Source: Planococcus circulans (GTDB taxonomy: Bacteria; Bacillota; Bacilli; Bacillales_A; Planococcaceae). From it: a stretch of DNA of 64,000 bases. The DNA is taken from positions 1-64,000 of the forward strand of contig NZ_JAIQCL010000014.1 in assembly GCF_020023385.1 (NCBI RefSeq), read 5' to 3'. Shown one piece after another: positions 45,228 through 57,932 of the stretch. The translations under genes and the position numbers were made by a program. Below the pieces are notes generated by a model. The model saw only the letters and a program-made list of their open reading frames with translations. It made no database searches and was not told the DNA's origin. How positions within the stretch are numbered: position 1 is the stretch's first letter; each line of letters opens with the position of its first letter.

Positions 45228-46058
45228 GTGGGCATAAGAAAATATAAACCTACCACTAACGGTCGTCGTAACATGACGAGTTCAGATTTCGCTGAAATCA
45301 CAACGAACAAACCTGAAAAATCGCTTTTACGACCTGTAAAGCGCAAGGGCGGCCGTAATAACCAAGGTAAAATAACTGTACGCCATCACGGTGGTGGACA
45401 TAAACGCCAATACCGTGTTATCGATTTCAAACGTAACAAAGATGGCATTCCAGGACGCGTTGCTACAATCGAGTACGATCCAAACCGTTCTGCAAACATC
45501 GCTTTGATTCACTACGCTGATGGTGAGAAACGTTACATCCTCGCTCCTAAAGGAGTTGAAGTTGGAACTCAACTTATGTCAGGTATTGAAGCAGATATCA
45601 AGGCAGGTAACGCTTTGCCGTTGTCAAACATCCCAATGGGTTCTACAATCCATAACATCGAATTGAAGCCAGGCGGCGGCGGACAACTAGTTCGTTCTGC
45701 AGGAACTTCAGCTCAGGTATTGGGTAAAGAAGGAAAATACGTAACAGTTCGTTTGCAATCAGGCGAAGTTCGCATGATTCTTGCTACTTGCCGCGCTACT
45801 ATCGGTGCAGTAGGAAATGAGCAACACGAATTGATCAACATTGGTAAAGCAGGACGTAATCGCTGGAAGGGCAATCGCCCAACAGTCCGCGGATCTGTAA
45901 TGAACCCTAACGATCACCCACACGGTGGTGGTGAAGGACGCTCGCCAATCGGACGTAAATCACCAATGTCTCCTTGGGGCAAACCTACTCTTGGATACAA
46001 GACACGTAAGAAAACGAACAAGTCAGATAAATTTATCGTGCGTCGTCGTAAAAAATAA
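45228..46058 (+). CDS. rplB: Ribosomal protein uL2
   Basis: A 276-residue large-subunit protein needed for subunit joining and peptidyl transfer. GTG start at 45228 behind AAGGAGGG. The RNA-binding core and the C-terminal [20 protein letters not shown] with the essential histidine region are present. Usual length. Confidence 0.97.
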   Translation: MGIRKYKPTTNGRRNMTSSDFAEITTNKPEKSLLRPVKRKGGRNNQGKITVRHHGGGHKRQYRVIDFKRNKDGIPGRVATIEYDPNRSANIALIHYADGEKRYILAPKGVEVGTQLMSGIEADIKAGNALPLSNIPMGSTIHNIELKPGGGGQLVRSAGTSAQVLGKEGKYVTVRLQSGEVRMILATCRATIGAVGNEQHELINIGKAGRNRWKGNRPTVRGSVMNPNDHPHGGGEGRSPIGRKSPMSPWGKPTLGYKTRKKTNKSDKFIVRRRKK

Positions 46059-46118
46059 TTTGATTCCGCTACGGTTCGTTGAAAGAACCGTGGTGCAATC
46101 ACGAAGGGAGGATCCCAC

Positions 46119-46397
46119 ATGGGCCGCAGCTTGAAAAAAGGACCTTTTGTTGATGATCATCTTATGAAAAAAGTTGAAGCACAAAAGGATTCTGAGAAAA
46201 AACAAGTGATCAAAACTTGGTCTCGCCGTTCTACAATTTTCCCGACATTCATCGGACAAACAATCGCAGTATACGATGGTCGTAAACACATCCCTGTATA
46301 TGTGACTGAAGATATGGTGGGCCATAAACTAGGCGAATTCGCACCAACACGCAAATACGCTAGCCATGGTGCAGACGATAAGAAAACAAGACGTTAA
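46119..46397 (+). CDS. rpsS: Ribosomal protein uS19
   Basis: A 92-residue small-subunit head protein that contacts A-site tRNA and S13. [17 protein letters not shown] and the closing signature [15 protein letters not shown] are typical. The start follows GGGAGGATCC. Confidence 0.97.
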   Translation: MGRSLKKGPFVDDHLMKKVEAQKDSEKKQVIKTWSRRSTIFPTFIGQTIAVYDGRKHIPVYVTEDMVGHKLGEFAPTRKYASHGADDKKTRR

Positions 46398-46416
46398 TTG
46401 AGAGGAGGATTTCCCT

Positions 46417-46758
46417 ATGCAAGCAAAAGCTGTCGCTAGAACAGTACGTATTGCTCCTCGTAAAGTCCGTTTAGTTGTAGATTTAATTCGAGGCAAGCAA
46501 ATTGGCGAAGCTGTTGCGATTTTGAACCACACTCCGAAAGCAGCATCTATTGTTGTTGAGAAGTTATTGAAATCTGCAGCTGCTAACGCTGAACACAACT
46601 ACGAAATGGACCTGAATGACTTGATCATCAGCGAAGTATTCGTTGACGAAGGACCAACACTTAAACGTTTCCGTCCACGTGCAATGGGACGCGCAAGCGC
46701 AATTAATAAACGCACAAGCCACATCACACTAGTGGTATCTGACCAGAAGGAGGGGTAA
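46417..46758 (+). CDS. rplV: Ribosomal protein uL22
   Basis: A 113-residue exit-tunnel protein. The beta-hairpin segment [20 protein letters not shown], whose deletions give macrolide resistance elsewhere, is intact. Starts 19 bases after rpsS behind GAGAGGAGG and ends three bases before rpsC. Confidence 0.97.
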   Translation: MQAKAVARTVRIAPRKVRLVVDLIRGKQIGEAVAILNHTPKAASIVVEKLLKSAAANAEHNYEMDLNDLIISEVFVDEGPTLKRFRPRAMGRASAINKRTSHITLVVSDQKEG

Positions 46759-46761
46759 TTC

Positions 46762-47418
46762 GTGGGACAAAAAATACATCCAATTGGGATGCGTATCGGA
46801 ATCATTCGTGATTGGGAATCTAAATGGTACGCTGAGAAAGATTATGCGACGCTTCTTCACGAAGATATTAAAATCCGTGAATATGTTGAAGCACGTTTGA
46901 AAGAAGCTTCAGTTTCTAAAATCGAAATTGAACGCGCTGCAAACCGTGTCAACGTAACTATTCACACCGCGAAACCAGGTATGGTAATCGGTAAAGGTGG
47001 ATCTGAAGTAGAAGTACTTCGCAAACAGCTTAACTCTATGACTGGCAAGCGTGTACACATCAACATCATTGAAATCAAAAGAGCTGACCTTGATGCAAGA
47101 TTGGTTGCTGAAAGTGTTGCACGTCAATTGGAAAACCGAGTATCTTTCCGTCGTGCACAAAAACAAGCGATCCAACGCACTATGCGTTCTGGCGCTAAAG
47201 GAATCAAAACTCAAGTATCTGGACGTCTAGGCGGCGCTGACATTGCGCGTGCTGAACACTACAGTGAAGGTACTGTTCCGCTCCATACGCTCCGCGCTGA
47301 TATCGATTATGCGCATGCTGAAGCAGACACAACATATGGTAAGCTTGGCGTAAAAGTATGGATCTACCGCGGTGAAGTCCTTCCAACTAAGAAGAAATCT
47401 GAGGAAGGAGGCAAATAA
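46762..47418 (+). CDS. rpsC: Ribosomal protein uS3
   Basis: A 218-residue mRNA-entry protein with ribosomal helicase contacts. GTG start at 46762 behind AAGGAGGGG. A KH domain has the [11 protein letters not shown] loop in the middle, and the C-terminal domain closes with [15 protein letters not shown]. The last codons overlap the ribosome site of rplP. Confidence 0.97.
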   Translation: MGQKIHPIGMRIGIIRDWESKWYAEKDYATLLHEDIKIREYVEARLKEASVSKIEIERAANRVNVTIHTAKPGMVIGKGGSEVEVLRKQLNSMTGKRVHINIIEIKRADLDARLVAESVARQLENRVSFRRAQKQAIQRTMRSGAKGIKTQVSGRLGGADIARAEHYSEGTVPLHTLRADIDYAHAEADTTYGKLGVKVWIYRGEVLPTKKKSEEGGK

Positions 47419-47419
47419 T

Positions 47420-48044
<625 letters not shown>

Positions 48045-48068
48045 TAAATCGAGAGGAGGTTTGCAAGT

Positions 48069-48332
48069 ATGACTGAGCGTAACCAACGCAAAGTATACAC
48101 AGGCCGTGTTGTGTCTGACAAAATGGACAAAACCGTTACAGTAATGGTTGAAACTCAAAAGAAGCATGCATTCTATGGCAAACGTGTAAAATACTCTAAG
48201 AAATATAAAGCTCATGATGAGCTAAACGAAGCGAAAATGGGCGACGTAGTTCGCATCATGGAAACTCGTCCGTTATCAGCTACAAAACGTTTCCGCGTAT
48301 TGGAAATTGTAGAAAAAGCGGTTATCATTTAA
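48069..48332 (+). CDS. rpsQ: Ribosomal protein uS17
   Basis: An 87-residue OB-fold primary rRNA-binding protein. Contains [19 protein letters not shown] and the signature [18 protein letters not shown]. The start follows GAGAGGAGG. Confidence 0.97.
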   Translation: MTERNQRKVYTGRVVSDKMDKTVTVMVETQKKHAFYGKRVKYSKKYKAHDELNEAKMGDVVRIMETRPLSATKRFRVLEIVEKAVII

Positions 48333-48379
48333 TTTAAATAATTTCGGAACCTAAGAAATTCCGGAGGGAGGTTACCTAA

Positions 48380-48748
<369 letters not shown>

Positions 48749-48783
48749 TAAATCAATGTGCCATACCAAGGAGGTGCGACAGA

Positions 48784-49095
48784 ATGCATGTTAAAAAAGG
48801 CGATACAGTTAAGGTAATCTCAGGCAAAGACAAAGGCAAAACAGGCGTTGTTTTGACTGCTTTACCTAAGAAAGACCGTGTGCTTGTTGAAGGTGTCAAC
48901 ATCATCAAAAAGCATACAAAACCGAACCAGGCAAATCCGCAAGGTGGAATTGTCAGCCAAGAAGCAGCAATTCACGTTTCTAACGTAATGTTACTTGACC
49001 CTAAATCCGGCGAGCCGACTCGTGTTGGATACAAGGTTGAAGATGGTAAAAAAGTTCGTGTTGCAAAAAAATCCGGCGAAAAATTAGATAAATAA
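48784..49095 (+). CDS. rplX: Ribosomal protein uL24
   Basis: A 103-residue assembly-initiator protein with an N-terminal KOW motif, beginning [19 protein letters not shown]. The hinge [18 protein letters not shown] is conserved. Start follows AAGGAGGTG. Confidence 0.97.
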   Translation: MHVKKGDTVKVISGKDKGKTGVVLTALPKKDRVLVEGVNIIKKHTKPNQANPQGGIVSQEAAIHVSNVMLLDPKSGEPTRVGYKVEDGKKVRVAKKSGEKLDK

Positions 49096-49122
49096 AATTC
49101 CTGAATGAAGGGAGGTACACAC

Positions 49123-49867
<745 letters not shown>

Positions 49868-49896
49868 TCCCCTAATTTGGGAAGGAGGTAAAAGTA

Positions 49897-50295
49897 ATGA
49901 CAATGACAGATCCGATTGCAGATATGCTGACACGCATTCGTAACGCAAACATGGTTCGTCACGAGAAATTAGAGCTTCCGGCTTCTAATGTGAAAAAAGA
50001 CATCGCTGAAATCCTTAAGCGTGAAGGTTTCGTTCGTGACGTAGAATATGTTGAAGATGATAAACAAGGCATGATCCGGATTTTCCTTAAATACGGAGCT
50101 AACAACGAACGCGTTATTACTGGATTGAAACGTATTTCAAAACCAGGATTACGTGTTTACGCTAAAACTAACGAGGTGCCACGTGTACTAAACGGTCTTG
50201 GAATCGCTTTAGTCTCAACATCACAAGGTTTGGTAACTGATAAAGAAGCCCGCGCGAAACAAATCGGCGGAGAAATCATAGCATACGTTTGGTAA
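49897..50295 (+). CDS. rpsH: Ribosomal protein uS8
   Basis: A 132-residue primary 16S-binding protein. [16 protein letters not shown] at the start and the closing [13 protein letters not shown] signature are typical. In E. coli S8 represses the spc operon. An ATG at 49903 is a less likely start because the site AAGGAGG is better spaced for 49897. Confidence 0.97.
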   Translation: MTMTDPIADMLTRIRNANMVRHEKLELPASNVKKDIAEILKREGFVRDVEYVEDDKQGMIRIFLKYGANNERVITGLKRISKPGLRVYAKTNEVPRVLNGLGIALVSTSQGLVTDKEARAKQIGGEIIAYVW

Positions 50296-50325
50296 CAAGC
50301 AACAAACGAATGGAGGTGCAACAGA

Positions 50326-50865
50326 ATGTCACGTGTAGGTAAAAAACCAATCGAGGTTCCTGCTAACGTTACCGTTACTCTTGGAGACAAGAACACCGTA
50401 ACTGTTAAAGGACCTAAAGGCGAGTTGACTCGCGTATTTAACAAAGATATTACAATCGCACAAGAAGAAAACGTGCTAACATTGACACGTCCTTCAGATT
50501 CTAAAGATCACCGCACAAACCACGGTACGTCTCGTGCTTTGCTTGCGAACATGGTCACTGGAGTTTCAGAAGGATTCCAACGTTCACTTGAACTAGTTGG
50601 TGTTGGTTACCGTGCTCAATTGCAAGGACAGAAATTGGTGCTTAACGTAGGTTACTCTCACCCGGTTGAATTCACACCGGAAGATGGCGTAACAGTTGAA
50701 GTTCCAGCTAACACTAAAGTCATTGTTAAAGGCATCGATAAAGAACGCGTTGGAGCTCTTGCTTCAAACATCCGCCAAGTACGTCCACCAGAGCCATATA
50801 AAGGCAAAGGTATTCGTTACGAAGGGGAAGTAGTTCGCCGCAAAGAAGGTAAAACAGGTAAATAA
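50326..50865 (+). CDS. rplF: Ribosomal protein uL6
   Basis: A 179-residue protein near the factor-binding site, formed by a duplicated domain. It begins [17 protein letters not shown] and ends with [20 protein letters not shown], the classic C-terminal motif. Start follows ATGGAGGTG. Confidence 0.97.
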   Translation: MSRVGKKPIEVPANVTVTLGDKNTVTVKGPKGELTRVFNKDITIAQEENVLTLTRPSDSKDHRTNHGTSRALLANMVTGVSEGFQRSLELVGVGYRAQLQGQKLVLNVGYSHPVEFTPEDGVTVEVPANTKVIVKGIDKERVGALASNIRQVRPPEPYKGKGIRYEGEVVRRKEGKTGK

Positions 50866-50898
50866 TGCTGCTTAGGCAGGCTGAAAGGAGTGACCTCA

Positions 50899-51261
50899 GT
50901 GATTACGAAACTCGATAAAAACGCATCTCGTAAAAAACGTCATGCACGCGTACGTTCTAAAATTACGGGTACAGCACAACGCCCGCGTTTGAACGTATTC
51001 CGTTCGAATAAATACATCTACGCTCAATTGATCGACGATATGAATGGCGTTACACTTGCAAGTGCATCATCTATGGAGAAGGATTTCTCAGTAGAATCAA
51101 CTGGCAACGTGGAAGCTGCAGCTAAAGTCGGCGAAACAATCGCAAAACGCGCTACTGAAAACGGCTTGAAATCGGTTGTTTTTGACCGCGGTGGTTATTT
51201 ATATCATGGACGCGTAAAAGCATTAGCAGAAGCTGCACGTGAAAATGGTTTAGAATTCTAA
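50899..51261 (+). CDS. rplR: Ribosomal protein uL18
   Basis: A 120-residue 5S rRNA-binding protein. The GTG at 50899 follows AAAGGAGTG; the GTG at 50890 lies in that site. [16 protein letters not shown] and the closing [20 protein letters not shown] are conserved. Confidence 0.96.
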   Translation: MITKLDKNASRKKRHARVRSKITGTAQRPRLNVFRSNKYIYAQLIDDMNGVTLASASSMEKDFSVESTGNVEAAAKVGETIAKRATENGLKSVVFDRGGYLYHGRVKALAEAARENGLEF

Positions 51262-51281
51262 AAAAAGGAGGGACACATTTC

Positions 51282-51782
51282 ATGAGTCGTATTGATTCAA
51301 ACAAACTTGAACTTGAAGAACGCGTAGTTACAATCAATCGCGTAGCTAAAGTTGTAAAAGGTGGACGTCGTTTCCGTTTCTCCGCATTAGTTGTTGTAGG
51401 CGACAGAAATGGTAATGTTGGTTTTGGTACTGGTAAAGCTCAAGAAGTTCCAGATGCTATCCGCAAAGCCATTGAAGATGCGAAGAAAAACCTTATTGAA
51501 GTACCAATGGTTAAAGGTACTACTCCACACTTAGTAATCGGTCGTTTTGGCGCAGGCCAAATTCTTATCAAACCTGCTTCTCCAGGTACTGGTGTAATTG
51601 CTGGCGGACCTGTTCGTGCGGTACTTGAATTGGCTGGGGTACAGGATATTCTATCTAAATCTCTAGGTTCAAGCACACCAATCAACATGGTACGTGCAAC
51701 TATTAACGGTTTAACTCAATTGAAGAGTGCCGAAGAAGTCGCAAAACTTCGCGGTAAATCAGTTGCAGAACTGTTAGGATAA
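51282..51782 (+). CDS. rpsE: Ribosomal protein uS5
   Basis: A 166-residue decoding-fidelity protein. ATG follows AAAGGAGGG. The double-stranded RNA-like N-terminal domain has [18 protein letters not shown], where spectinomycin changes arise in other bacteria, and looks unaltered in type. The C-terminal domain is complete. Confidence 0.97.
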   Translation: MSRIDSNKLELEERVVTINRVAKVVKGGRRFRFSALVVVGDRNGNVGFGTGKAQEVPDAIRKAIEDAKKNLIEVPMVKGTTPHLVIGRFGAGQILIKPASPGTGVIAGGPVRAVLELAGVQDILSKSLGSSTPINMVRATINGLTQLKSAEEVAKLRGKSVAELLG

Positions 51783-51796
51783 GGAGGGAAAATCAC

Positions 51797-51979
51797 ATGG
51801 CAACTAAATTGGAAATTACCCTCACAAAATCTGTGATCGGTTCTAAACCGACACAACGTAAAACTGTTCAATCATTGGGATTGCGCAAAATGCATCAAAC
51901 AGTTGAGCACCAAGACAATGCAGCCGTTCGCGGTATGCTTGATAAAGTCGCTCACTTAGTAACTATCAAAGAAATTTAA
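51797..51979 (+). CDS. rpmD: Ribosomal protein uL30
   Basis: A 60-residue protein, just within the usual size. [18 protein letters not shown] and [13 protein letters not shown] are the family signature. Starts 14 bases after rpsE behind AAGGAGGG. Confidence 0.96.
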   Translation: MATKLEITLTKSVIGSKPTQRKTVQSLGLRKMHQTVEHQDNAAVRGMLDKVAHLVTIKEI

Positions 51980-52012
51980 TTACGGATTTCTATAGAAGGA
52001 GGTGCCAACCAA

Positions 52013-52453
52013 ATGAAACTTCATGAATTAAAACCGGCAGAAGGTTCACGCAGCTCAAGAAAGCGTATCGGACGCGGTATCGGTTCAGGTACTGGTAAAA
52101 CAGCAGGTAAAGGTCATAAAGGTCAAAACGCACGTTCAGGCGGCGGTGTTCGTCCTGGATTCGAAGGTGGTCAAAACCCTTTGTTCCGTCGTTTGCCTAA
52201 ACGTGGATTTACCAACATCAACCGCAAAGATTATGCAGTAGTGAACGTGGAAGTGCTTAACCGTTTCGACGAAGGCACAGAAGTAACACCTGCATTGTTA
52301 ATTGAAACAGGTGTTGTGAGCAATGAACGTTCTGGAATCAAAATTCTGGGCAATGGTAGCCTAGAAAAGAAATTGACAGTAAAAGCTCACAAATTCTCTG
52401 GATCAGCTAAAGAAGCGATTGAAGCTGCCGGCGGACAAACCGAGGTGGTTTAA
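52013..52453 (+). CDS. rplO: Ribosomal protein uL15
   Basis: A 146-residue late-assembly protein with a basic glycine-rich extended N terminus ([20 protein letters not shown]) and a globular C-terminal half. It overlaps secY by one base (TAATG), typical of the spc operon. Confidence 0.97.
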   Translation: MKLHELKPAEGSRSSRKRIGRGIGSGTGKTAGKGHKGQNARSGGGVRPGFEGGQNPLFRRLPKRGFTNINRKDYAVVNVEVLNRFDEGTEVTPALLIETGVVSNERSGIKILGNGSLEKKLTVKAHKFSGSAKEAIEAAGGQTEVV

Positions 52454-53748
52454 TGTTTCAGACAATCTCTAATTTTATGCGCGTGACTGATATTCGAAAT
52501 AAAATATTCTTTACATTACTGATGCTCATCATTTTCCGTATTGGAACTTTTGTTCCAGTACCGAATGTTGACGCTTCGGTTTTGCAAGCTACTGACCAGA
52601 TGGGTCTGGTTGGATTCTTAAATACTTTCGGTGGAGGTGCCCTTGCTAACTTTTCGATTTTAGCGATGGGAATTATGCCATACATTACAGCATCAATCAT
52701 TGTGCAATTATTGCAGATGGATGTTGTACCGAAATTTGCAGAGTGGGCGAAACAAGGTGAAGTCGGAAGACGGAAACTTGCTCAATTCACTCGCTATTTC
52801 ACAATCGTTCTTGCCTTTATTCAAGCAATCGGTATGTCTTATGGATTTAACCAAATGTACGGCGGTTCTTTAATTCAGAATGACACGATTTCAACTTATG
52901 TTGTCATCGCTATTGTATTGACTGCGGGTACGGCATTTCTACTGTGGCTTGGTGAGCAGATTACGGCAAAAGGTGTGGGGAACGGTATTTCGATTATCAT
53001 CTTCGCAGGGATTGTCGCTGCAGTACCAGGTGCTGTCAACCAATTATATGCACAGCAGATCCAAGGAGCTGGAGATCAGCTGCCGATCAATATTGCCATT
53101 ATGGCATTGCTTGCATTAGCTGTTGTTGCCATTACAGTTTTGGTCATTTACGTTCAACAAGCGTTGCGTAAAATACCGATTCAGTATGCGAAGCGAGTTG
53201 CTGGCCGTGGCCAGACAACAAGCGGGCAGCAAACACACTTACCTTTGAAAGTGAACGCGGCCGGAGTTATCCCGGTAATCTTTGCAGTAGCGTTTATCAT
53301 AACGCCGCAAACCATTGCTTCTTTCTTTGGTGCCAACGCGTTTACAGAAGCGATTCAGAATACGTTCGATTATACGCGCCCTGTCGGCATGATCATTTAT
53401 GTCGCTTTGATCGTAGCATTCACGTACTTCTACGCATTTATTCAGGTTAATCCTGAGAACGTGTCGGATAACCTGAAAAAGCAAGGTGCATATATTCCGG
53501 GGATCCGTCCGGGTAAAAATACACAGGATTATTTAACAAGCGTGTTATACCGATTGACATTCGTTGGTGCCATTTTCCTTGCAGTCATTGCCATTCTACC
53601 GATTTTCTTCATCAACATTGCGAATTTACCGCAATCGGCGCAAATCGGCGGAACGAGTCTTCTGATTGTTGTTGGGGTAGCACTTGAAACGATGAAGCAA
53701 TTGGAATCTCAGCTTGTAAAACGTCATTATAAAGGCTTTATGAAATAA
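52453..53748 (+). CDS. secY: SecY, protein translocase channel
   Basis: A 431-residue channel with ten predicted membrane helices. The plug-region glycines in FGGGALANFSILAMGIMPYI and the cytoplasmic loops that bind SecA and ribosomes are present. It partners SecE encoded at 15501. Coupled to rplO by a one-base overlap with GAGGTGG ahead. Confidence 0.97.
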   Translation: MFQTISNFMRVTDIRNKIFFTLLMLIIFRIGTFVPVPNVDASVLQATDQMGLVGFLNTFGGGALANFSILAMGIMPYITASIIVQLLQMDVVPKFAEWAKQGEVGRRKLAQFTRYFTIVLAFIQAIGMSYGFNQMYGGSLIQNDTISTYVVIAIVLTAGTAFLLWLGEQITAKGVGNGISIIIFAGIVAAVPGAVNQLYAQQIQGAGDQLPINIAIMALLALAVVAITVLVIYVQQALRKIPIQYAKRVAGRGQTTSGQQTHLPLKVNAAGVIPVIFAVAFIITPQTIASFFGANAFTEAIQNTFDYTRPVGMIIYVALIVAFTYFYAFIQVNPENVSDNLKKQGAYIPGIRPGKNTQDYLTSVLYRLTFVGAIFLAVIAILPIFFINIANLPQSAQIGGTSLLIVVGVALETMKQLESQLVKRHYKGFMK

Positions 53749-53798
53749 TCAGTAGGATTTAAAAGGGGCGTGAAAGCGTCTCTTATCCAATTGTCTGA

Positions 53799-54464
<666 letters not shown>

Positions 54465-54660
54465 TCCCCGGCGCCGGGCGCAGTTAGTTGCCTCCATGTG
54501 GCTTTAAGGGGCACCGGAGATATGAATTTTCGAGAGCTGCAAAAGCAAACAAGGCTCAGGATATGAAAGTTGATGCAAAATGCGCTTTAGTGCAATTGAG
54601 CATTGAAACGAGTATAATGGGTTTCGTGGAAGCATCTGTGTAACGGGTTTGGAACTCATC
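54465..54660. other. First half of the adk-infA gap, with a -10-like box
   Basis: No gene is supported in the 399 bases between adk and infA. A perfect TATAAT lies at 54613-54618 without a convincing -35, so an infA promoter near here is possible. The start of the gap is GC-rich, with CCCCGGCGCCGGGCGC. Minus-strand readings here have no coding character. Confidence 0.5.
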
Positions 54661-54737
54661 CAAAGCAGTCCGGGCAGTCGAGGATACATGAGACAGACTG
54701 GCTTTGCCGGATTAACCCCGGCCCGCATATCTGCGGG
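54661..54737 (+). other. Three tandem hairpins upstream of infA
   Basis: CAAAGCAGTC (54661-54670) pairs with GACTGGCTTTG (54696-54706) with one bulged G. GCCGG (54706-54710) pairs with CCGGC (54718-54722). CCCGCA (54722-54727) pairs with TGCGGG (54732-54737). The helices follow each other almost without gaps and lack a T run. They resemble a structured mRNA leader, not a terminator. Confidence 0.55.
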
Positions 54738-54863
54738 ACTCGGAGAATGTCTTTCGAATGTCACTCATGCATTTCTTGTGAATGAATGTACTACTACTAT
54801 TCAATCAGCAAATACTGTTTGAAGATGAGAACCTGATTTGTATACAGAAGGGAGACTGGGTCG

Positions 54864-55082
54864 ATGGCGAAAGACGATGTAATTGAAATCGAAGGAACTG
54901 TCGTTGAGACTTTGCCTAACGCGATGTTTAAAGTGGAATTGGAAAACGGCCATACGATTCTTGCGCACGTATCAGGCAAGATTCGCATGCATTTCATCCG
55001 CATTCTGCCAGGAGATAAAGTGACAGTGGAACTTTCTCCTTATGATTTAACACGCGGTCGTATCACATACCGTTTTAAATAA
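54864..55082 (+). CDS. infA: Translation initiation factor IF-1
   Basis: A 72-residue OB-fold factor that binds the ribosomal A site during initiation. [15 protein letters not shown] and [20 protein letters not shown] are typical. Start ATG follows AAGGGAGA. It begins the alpha part of the cluster. Confidence 0.97.
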   Translation: MAKDDVIEIEGTVVETLPNAMFKVELENGHTILAHVSGKIRMHFIRILPGDKVTVELSPYDLTRGRITYRFK

Positions 55083-55118
55083 TCTTTTGCACTCCGGACT
55101 ATAAGGAGGTTGGGTTAG

Positions 55119-55232
<114 letters not shown>

Positions 55233-55256
55233 TTTTGAAGGAGGTGCATCGCACAC

Positions 55257-55622
55257 ATGGCACGTATTGCTGGTGTTGACATTCCGCGCGACAAACGCGT
55301 TGTTATTTCATTAACATACATTTTCGGTGTTGGTAAAACAACTGCACAGAAAGTTCTTTCTGCTGCTGGTATCTCTGAAGAGACACGCGTTCGTGATCTT
55401 ACAGAAGACGAGTTGAACAATATCCGTGAACAATTAGATCAATACAAAATCGAAGGTGACCTTCGCCGTGAAGTTTCAATGAACATCAAACGCTTGATGG
55501 AAATTGCTAGCTTCCGAGGAATCCGTCATCGTCGTGGACTACCTGTCCGCGGTCAAAATACGAAGAACAATGCGCGTACGCGTAAAGGTCCTCGTAAAAC
55601 TGTAGCTAACAAGAAAAAATAA
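55257..55622 (+). CDS. rpsM: Ribosomal protein uS13
   Basis: A 121-residue small-subunit head protein bridging to L5. [20 protein letters not shown] and the basic C-terminal tail with [17 protein letters not shown] are conserved. Start follows AAGGAGGTG. Confidence 0.97.
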   Translation: MARIAGVDIPRDKRVVISLTYIFGVGKTTAQKVLSAAGISEETRVRDLTEDELNNIREQLDQYKIEGDLRREVSMNIKRLMEIASFRGIRHRRGLPVRGQNTKNNARTRKGPRKTVANKKK

Positions 55623-55629
55623 TCAGTAA

Positions 55630-56037
<408 letters not shown>

Positions 56038-56168
56038 TCGTTAATCTGAATAGGATTTTTGAACATCACGACTTACTGGATGGGTTCTGAATCGTAGCGA
56101 AAGTCTGTGACTATCGAATTCTTTGATGAAGCGAAAAAAAACCGACGTTTTGAAGGAGGGTAAACTGA

Positions 56169-57113
56169 ATGCTCGAAATAGAAAAACCAAAGATTGAAAC
56201 GGTTGAGATCGACAGCAATTCCAAGTTCGGAAAATTTGTTGTTGAACCTCTTGAGCGTGGATATGGAACCACTTTAGGAAACTCCTTACGTCGAATCTTA
56301 CTTTCATCTTTACCTGGCGCAGCTGTTACTTCAATTCAAATTGATGGCGTTCTGCACGAATTCTCCACTGTCGAAGGTGTTGAAGAAGATGTAGCTACCA
56401 TTATTTTGAATATCAAGAAGCTGGCTTTGAAAATTTACTCTGACGAAGAAAAAGTCATTGAAATTGATGTAAAAGGTGATGGAACGGTTACGGCTGCAGA
56501 TATCACGCACGACAGTGACGTGGAAATTCTGAATCCGGATCTATATATTGCAACAATCGCTAAAAATGGCCACTTACGTATGCGTATGTATGCAAACAGA
56601 GGCCGTGGATATGCCCGTGCAGATCAGAACAAACGTGAAGATCTTCCAATTGGTGTTATTCCGATTGACTCTATTTACACTCCAGTTTCACGCGTTAATT
56701 TCCAAGTGGAAAACACTCGTGTGGGTCAACTGGCTCATTTCGATAAATTATCTCTTGATGTATGGACAGATGGCAGCATTGGTCCAAAAGAGGCAATTGC
56801 GCTTGGCGCAAAGATTTTTACTGAGCATTTAAATATCTTCGTGGGATTAACAGATGAGGCACAAACGGCTGAAATCATGGTTGAAAAAGAAGAAGACCAA
56901 AAAGAAAAAGTATTAGAGATGACTATCGAAGAACTTGATCTTTCGGTTCGATCTTACAACTGCTTAAAACGTGCGGGTATCAACACGGTACACGAACTGG
57001 CAAGCAAGTCGGAAGACGACATGATGAAAGTACGCAACCTCGGACGCAAATCACTTGAAGAAGTTAAAGTGAAGTTGGAAGATTTAGGCCTTGGGCTTCG
57101 TAAAGAAGACTGA
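56169..57113 (+). CDS. rpoA: RNA polymerase alpha subunit
   Basis: A 314-residue subunit. The N-terminal dimerisation and assembly domain includes [20 protein letters not shown]. An acidic linker near residue 235 with KEEDQKEK leads to the C-terminal domain, about 245-314, with [16 protein letters not shown] and [12 protein letters not shown] for UP-element and regulator contacts. It follows rpsK after 131 bases without a terminator. Confidence 0.98.
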   Translation: MLEIEKPKIETVEIDSNSKFGKFVVEPLERGYGTTLGNSLRRILLSSLPGAAVTSIQIDGVLHEFSTVEGVEEDVATIILNIKKLALKIYSDEEKVIEIDVKGDGTVTAADITHDSDVEILNPDLYIATIAKNGHLRMRMYANRGRGYARADQNKREDLPIGVIPIDSIYTPVSRVNFQVENTRVGQLAHFDKLSLDVWTDGSIGPKEAIALGAKIFTEHLNIFVGLTDEAQTAEIMVEKEEDQKEKVLEMTIEELDLSVRSYNCLKRAGINTVHELASKSEDDMMKVRNLGRKSLEEVKVKLEDLGLGLRKED

Positions 57114-57159
57114 GAGTTAAGATCGGATCCGAACTATTCAACAAAGGAGGGAAACTTCA

Positions 57160-57534
57160 ATGAGAAAGCTTCAACGTACAAGTTCTCAACGTAAAGCACT
57201 ATTACGTGACCTTACAACAGACTTAATCGTACATGAACGCATTCAAACGACTGAAGCTCGTGCGAAAGAAGTGCGTTCGACTGTAGAAAAAATGATTACG
57301 CTTGGTAAACGTGGAGATATTCACGCTCGCCGTAAAGCAGCAGCATGGATGCGCCGTGAGTTGGTAACAACTGCAGACGCTGAAGGCAACGAAACAACAA
57401 CTTTTGCTTTGCAGAAATTGTTTGATGATGTTGCACCACGTTACGCTGACCGTCAAGGCGGTTACACACGCATTATGAAAATGGGGCCTCGTCGCGGAGA
57501 TGGCGCACCTATCGTTATTATCGAATTGGTTTAA
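57160..57534 (+). CDS. rplQ: Ribosomal protein bL17
   Basis: A 124-residue exit-tunnel-rim protein. It begins [18 protein letters not shown] and contains [19 protein letters not shown] and the closing [16 protein letters not shown]. It is the last gene of the superoperon. Its stop codon lies inside a 30-base perfect palindrome. Confidence 0.97.
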   Translation: MRKLQRTSSQRKALLRDLTTDLIVHERIQTTEARAKEVRSTVEKMITLGKRGDIHARRKAAAWMRRELVTTADAEGNETTTFALQKLFDDVAPRYADRQGGYTRIMKMGPRRGDGAPIVIIELV

Positions 57535-57559
57535 TTTGAATCTATAGATTCAAATTAAA
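57530..57559. repeat. 30-base perfect palindrome over the rplQ stop
   Basis: TTTAATTTGAATCTA (57530-57544) is followed at once by its reverse complement (57545-57559). The rplQ stop TAA is at 57532-57534. It lacks a loop and a T run. Confidence 0.88.
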
Positions 57560-57576
57560 GCCTCCGGCGGGTGTCA

Positions 57577-57647
57577 CGGATTTTGAAAGGAATTAATTGC
57601 GCTAGCGCAATTCAAAATCCGGACGCAATTATGCCGAGGCATAATTG
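57577..57647. repeat. Palindromic element with nested hairpins
   Basis: CGGATTTTGAA (57577-57587) pairs with TTCAAAATCCG (57611-57621). Inside is AATTGCGCTAGCGCAATT (57595-57612), an 18-base palindrome. Right after comes CAATTATGCC (57626-57635), GA, then GGCATAATTG (57638-57647). Such a compact set of perfect repeats suggests a dispersed palindromic or MITE-like repeat; one copy alone cannot prove it. Confidence 0.72.
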
Positions 57648-57656
57648 ATTTACTTG

Positions 57657-57682
57657 AAGGGGGTCAACAGCCCTCTTCTTTT
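57657..57682 (+). terminator. Probable terminator of the rpsJ-rplQ superoperon
   Basis: AAGGGGG (57657-57663) pairs with CCCTCTT (57671-57677), one wobble pair, followed by CTTTT. Confidence 0.65.
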
Positions 57683-57703
57683 AGCATTATGATTTATACG
57701 ACA

Positions 57704-57850
57704 ATATGAAAAGCTGAGTGTTATGATGAGCGAGCCGAAAGGCGGCGTCTCGTCTAGCTCTACGCACCTCATTCAACCCTGGCTTAAGCAACCGGGGAAG
57801 CCATAGAGACAGAAAAGCGCATTTCTCTGAATGAGGTGCGCGCTTTTTTT
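57704..57850 (+). ncRNA. Unidentified structured RNA with terminal terminator before ecfA1
   Basis: GATGAG (57725-57730) pairs with CTCGTC (57749-57754) around GCC-GAAA-GGC. CGCACCTCATTCA (57763-57775) pairs perfectly with TGAATGAGGTGCG (57828-57840). The 52-base loop between them holds CCCTGG/CCGGGG or, alternatively, GGCTT/AAGCC, and AGAGA/TCTCT. A run of seven T residues follows the long stem. It could be a leader, attenuator or small RNA. I do not recognise its class. Confidence 0.5.
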
Positions 57851-57863
57851 ATTTATTTACCGT

Positions 57864-57893
57864 TTTACAAACGCTGTTGAAAACCAGTAGAGT
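57864..57893 (+). promoter_or_regulatory. Weak candidate promoter of ecfA1
   Basis: TTTACA at 57864-57869, an 18-base spacer and TAGAGT at 57888-57893. The -10 has only four consensus bases. It lies after the terminator-like stem. Confidence 0.35.
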
Positions 57894-57932
57894 AGAGATG
57901 AGCCAAGCAAGTGTTTGAGGAGGTCAGCTGAG

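Noticed and set aside
54504-54764. Minus-strand reading frame in the adk-infA gap
   Set aside because: It has no ribosome site or family resemblance and runs across the hairpins; everything else in the window is on the + strand.
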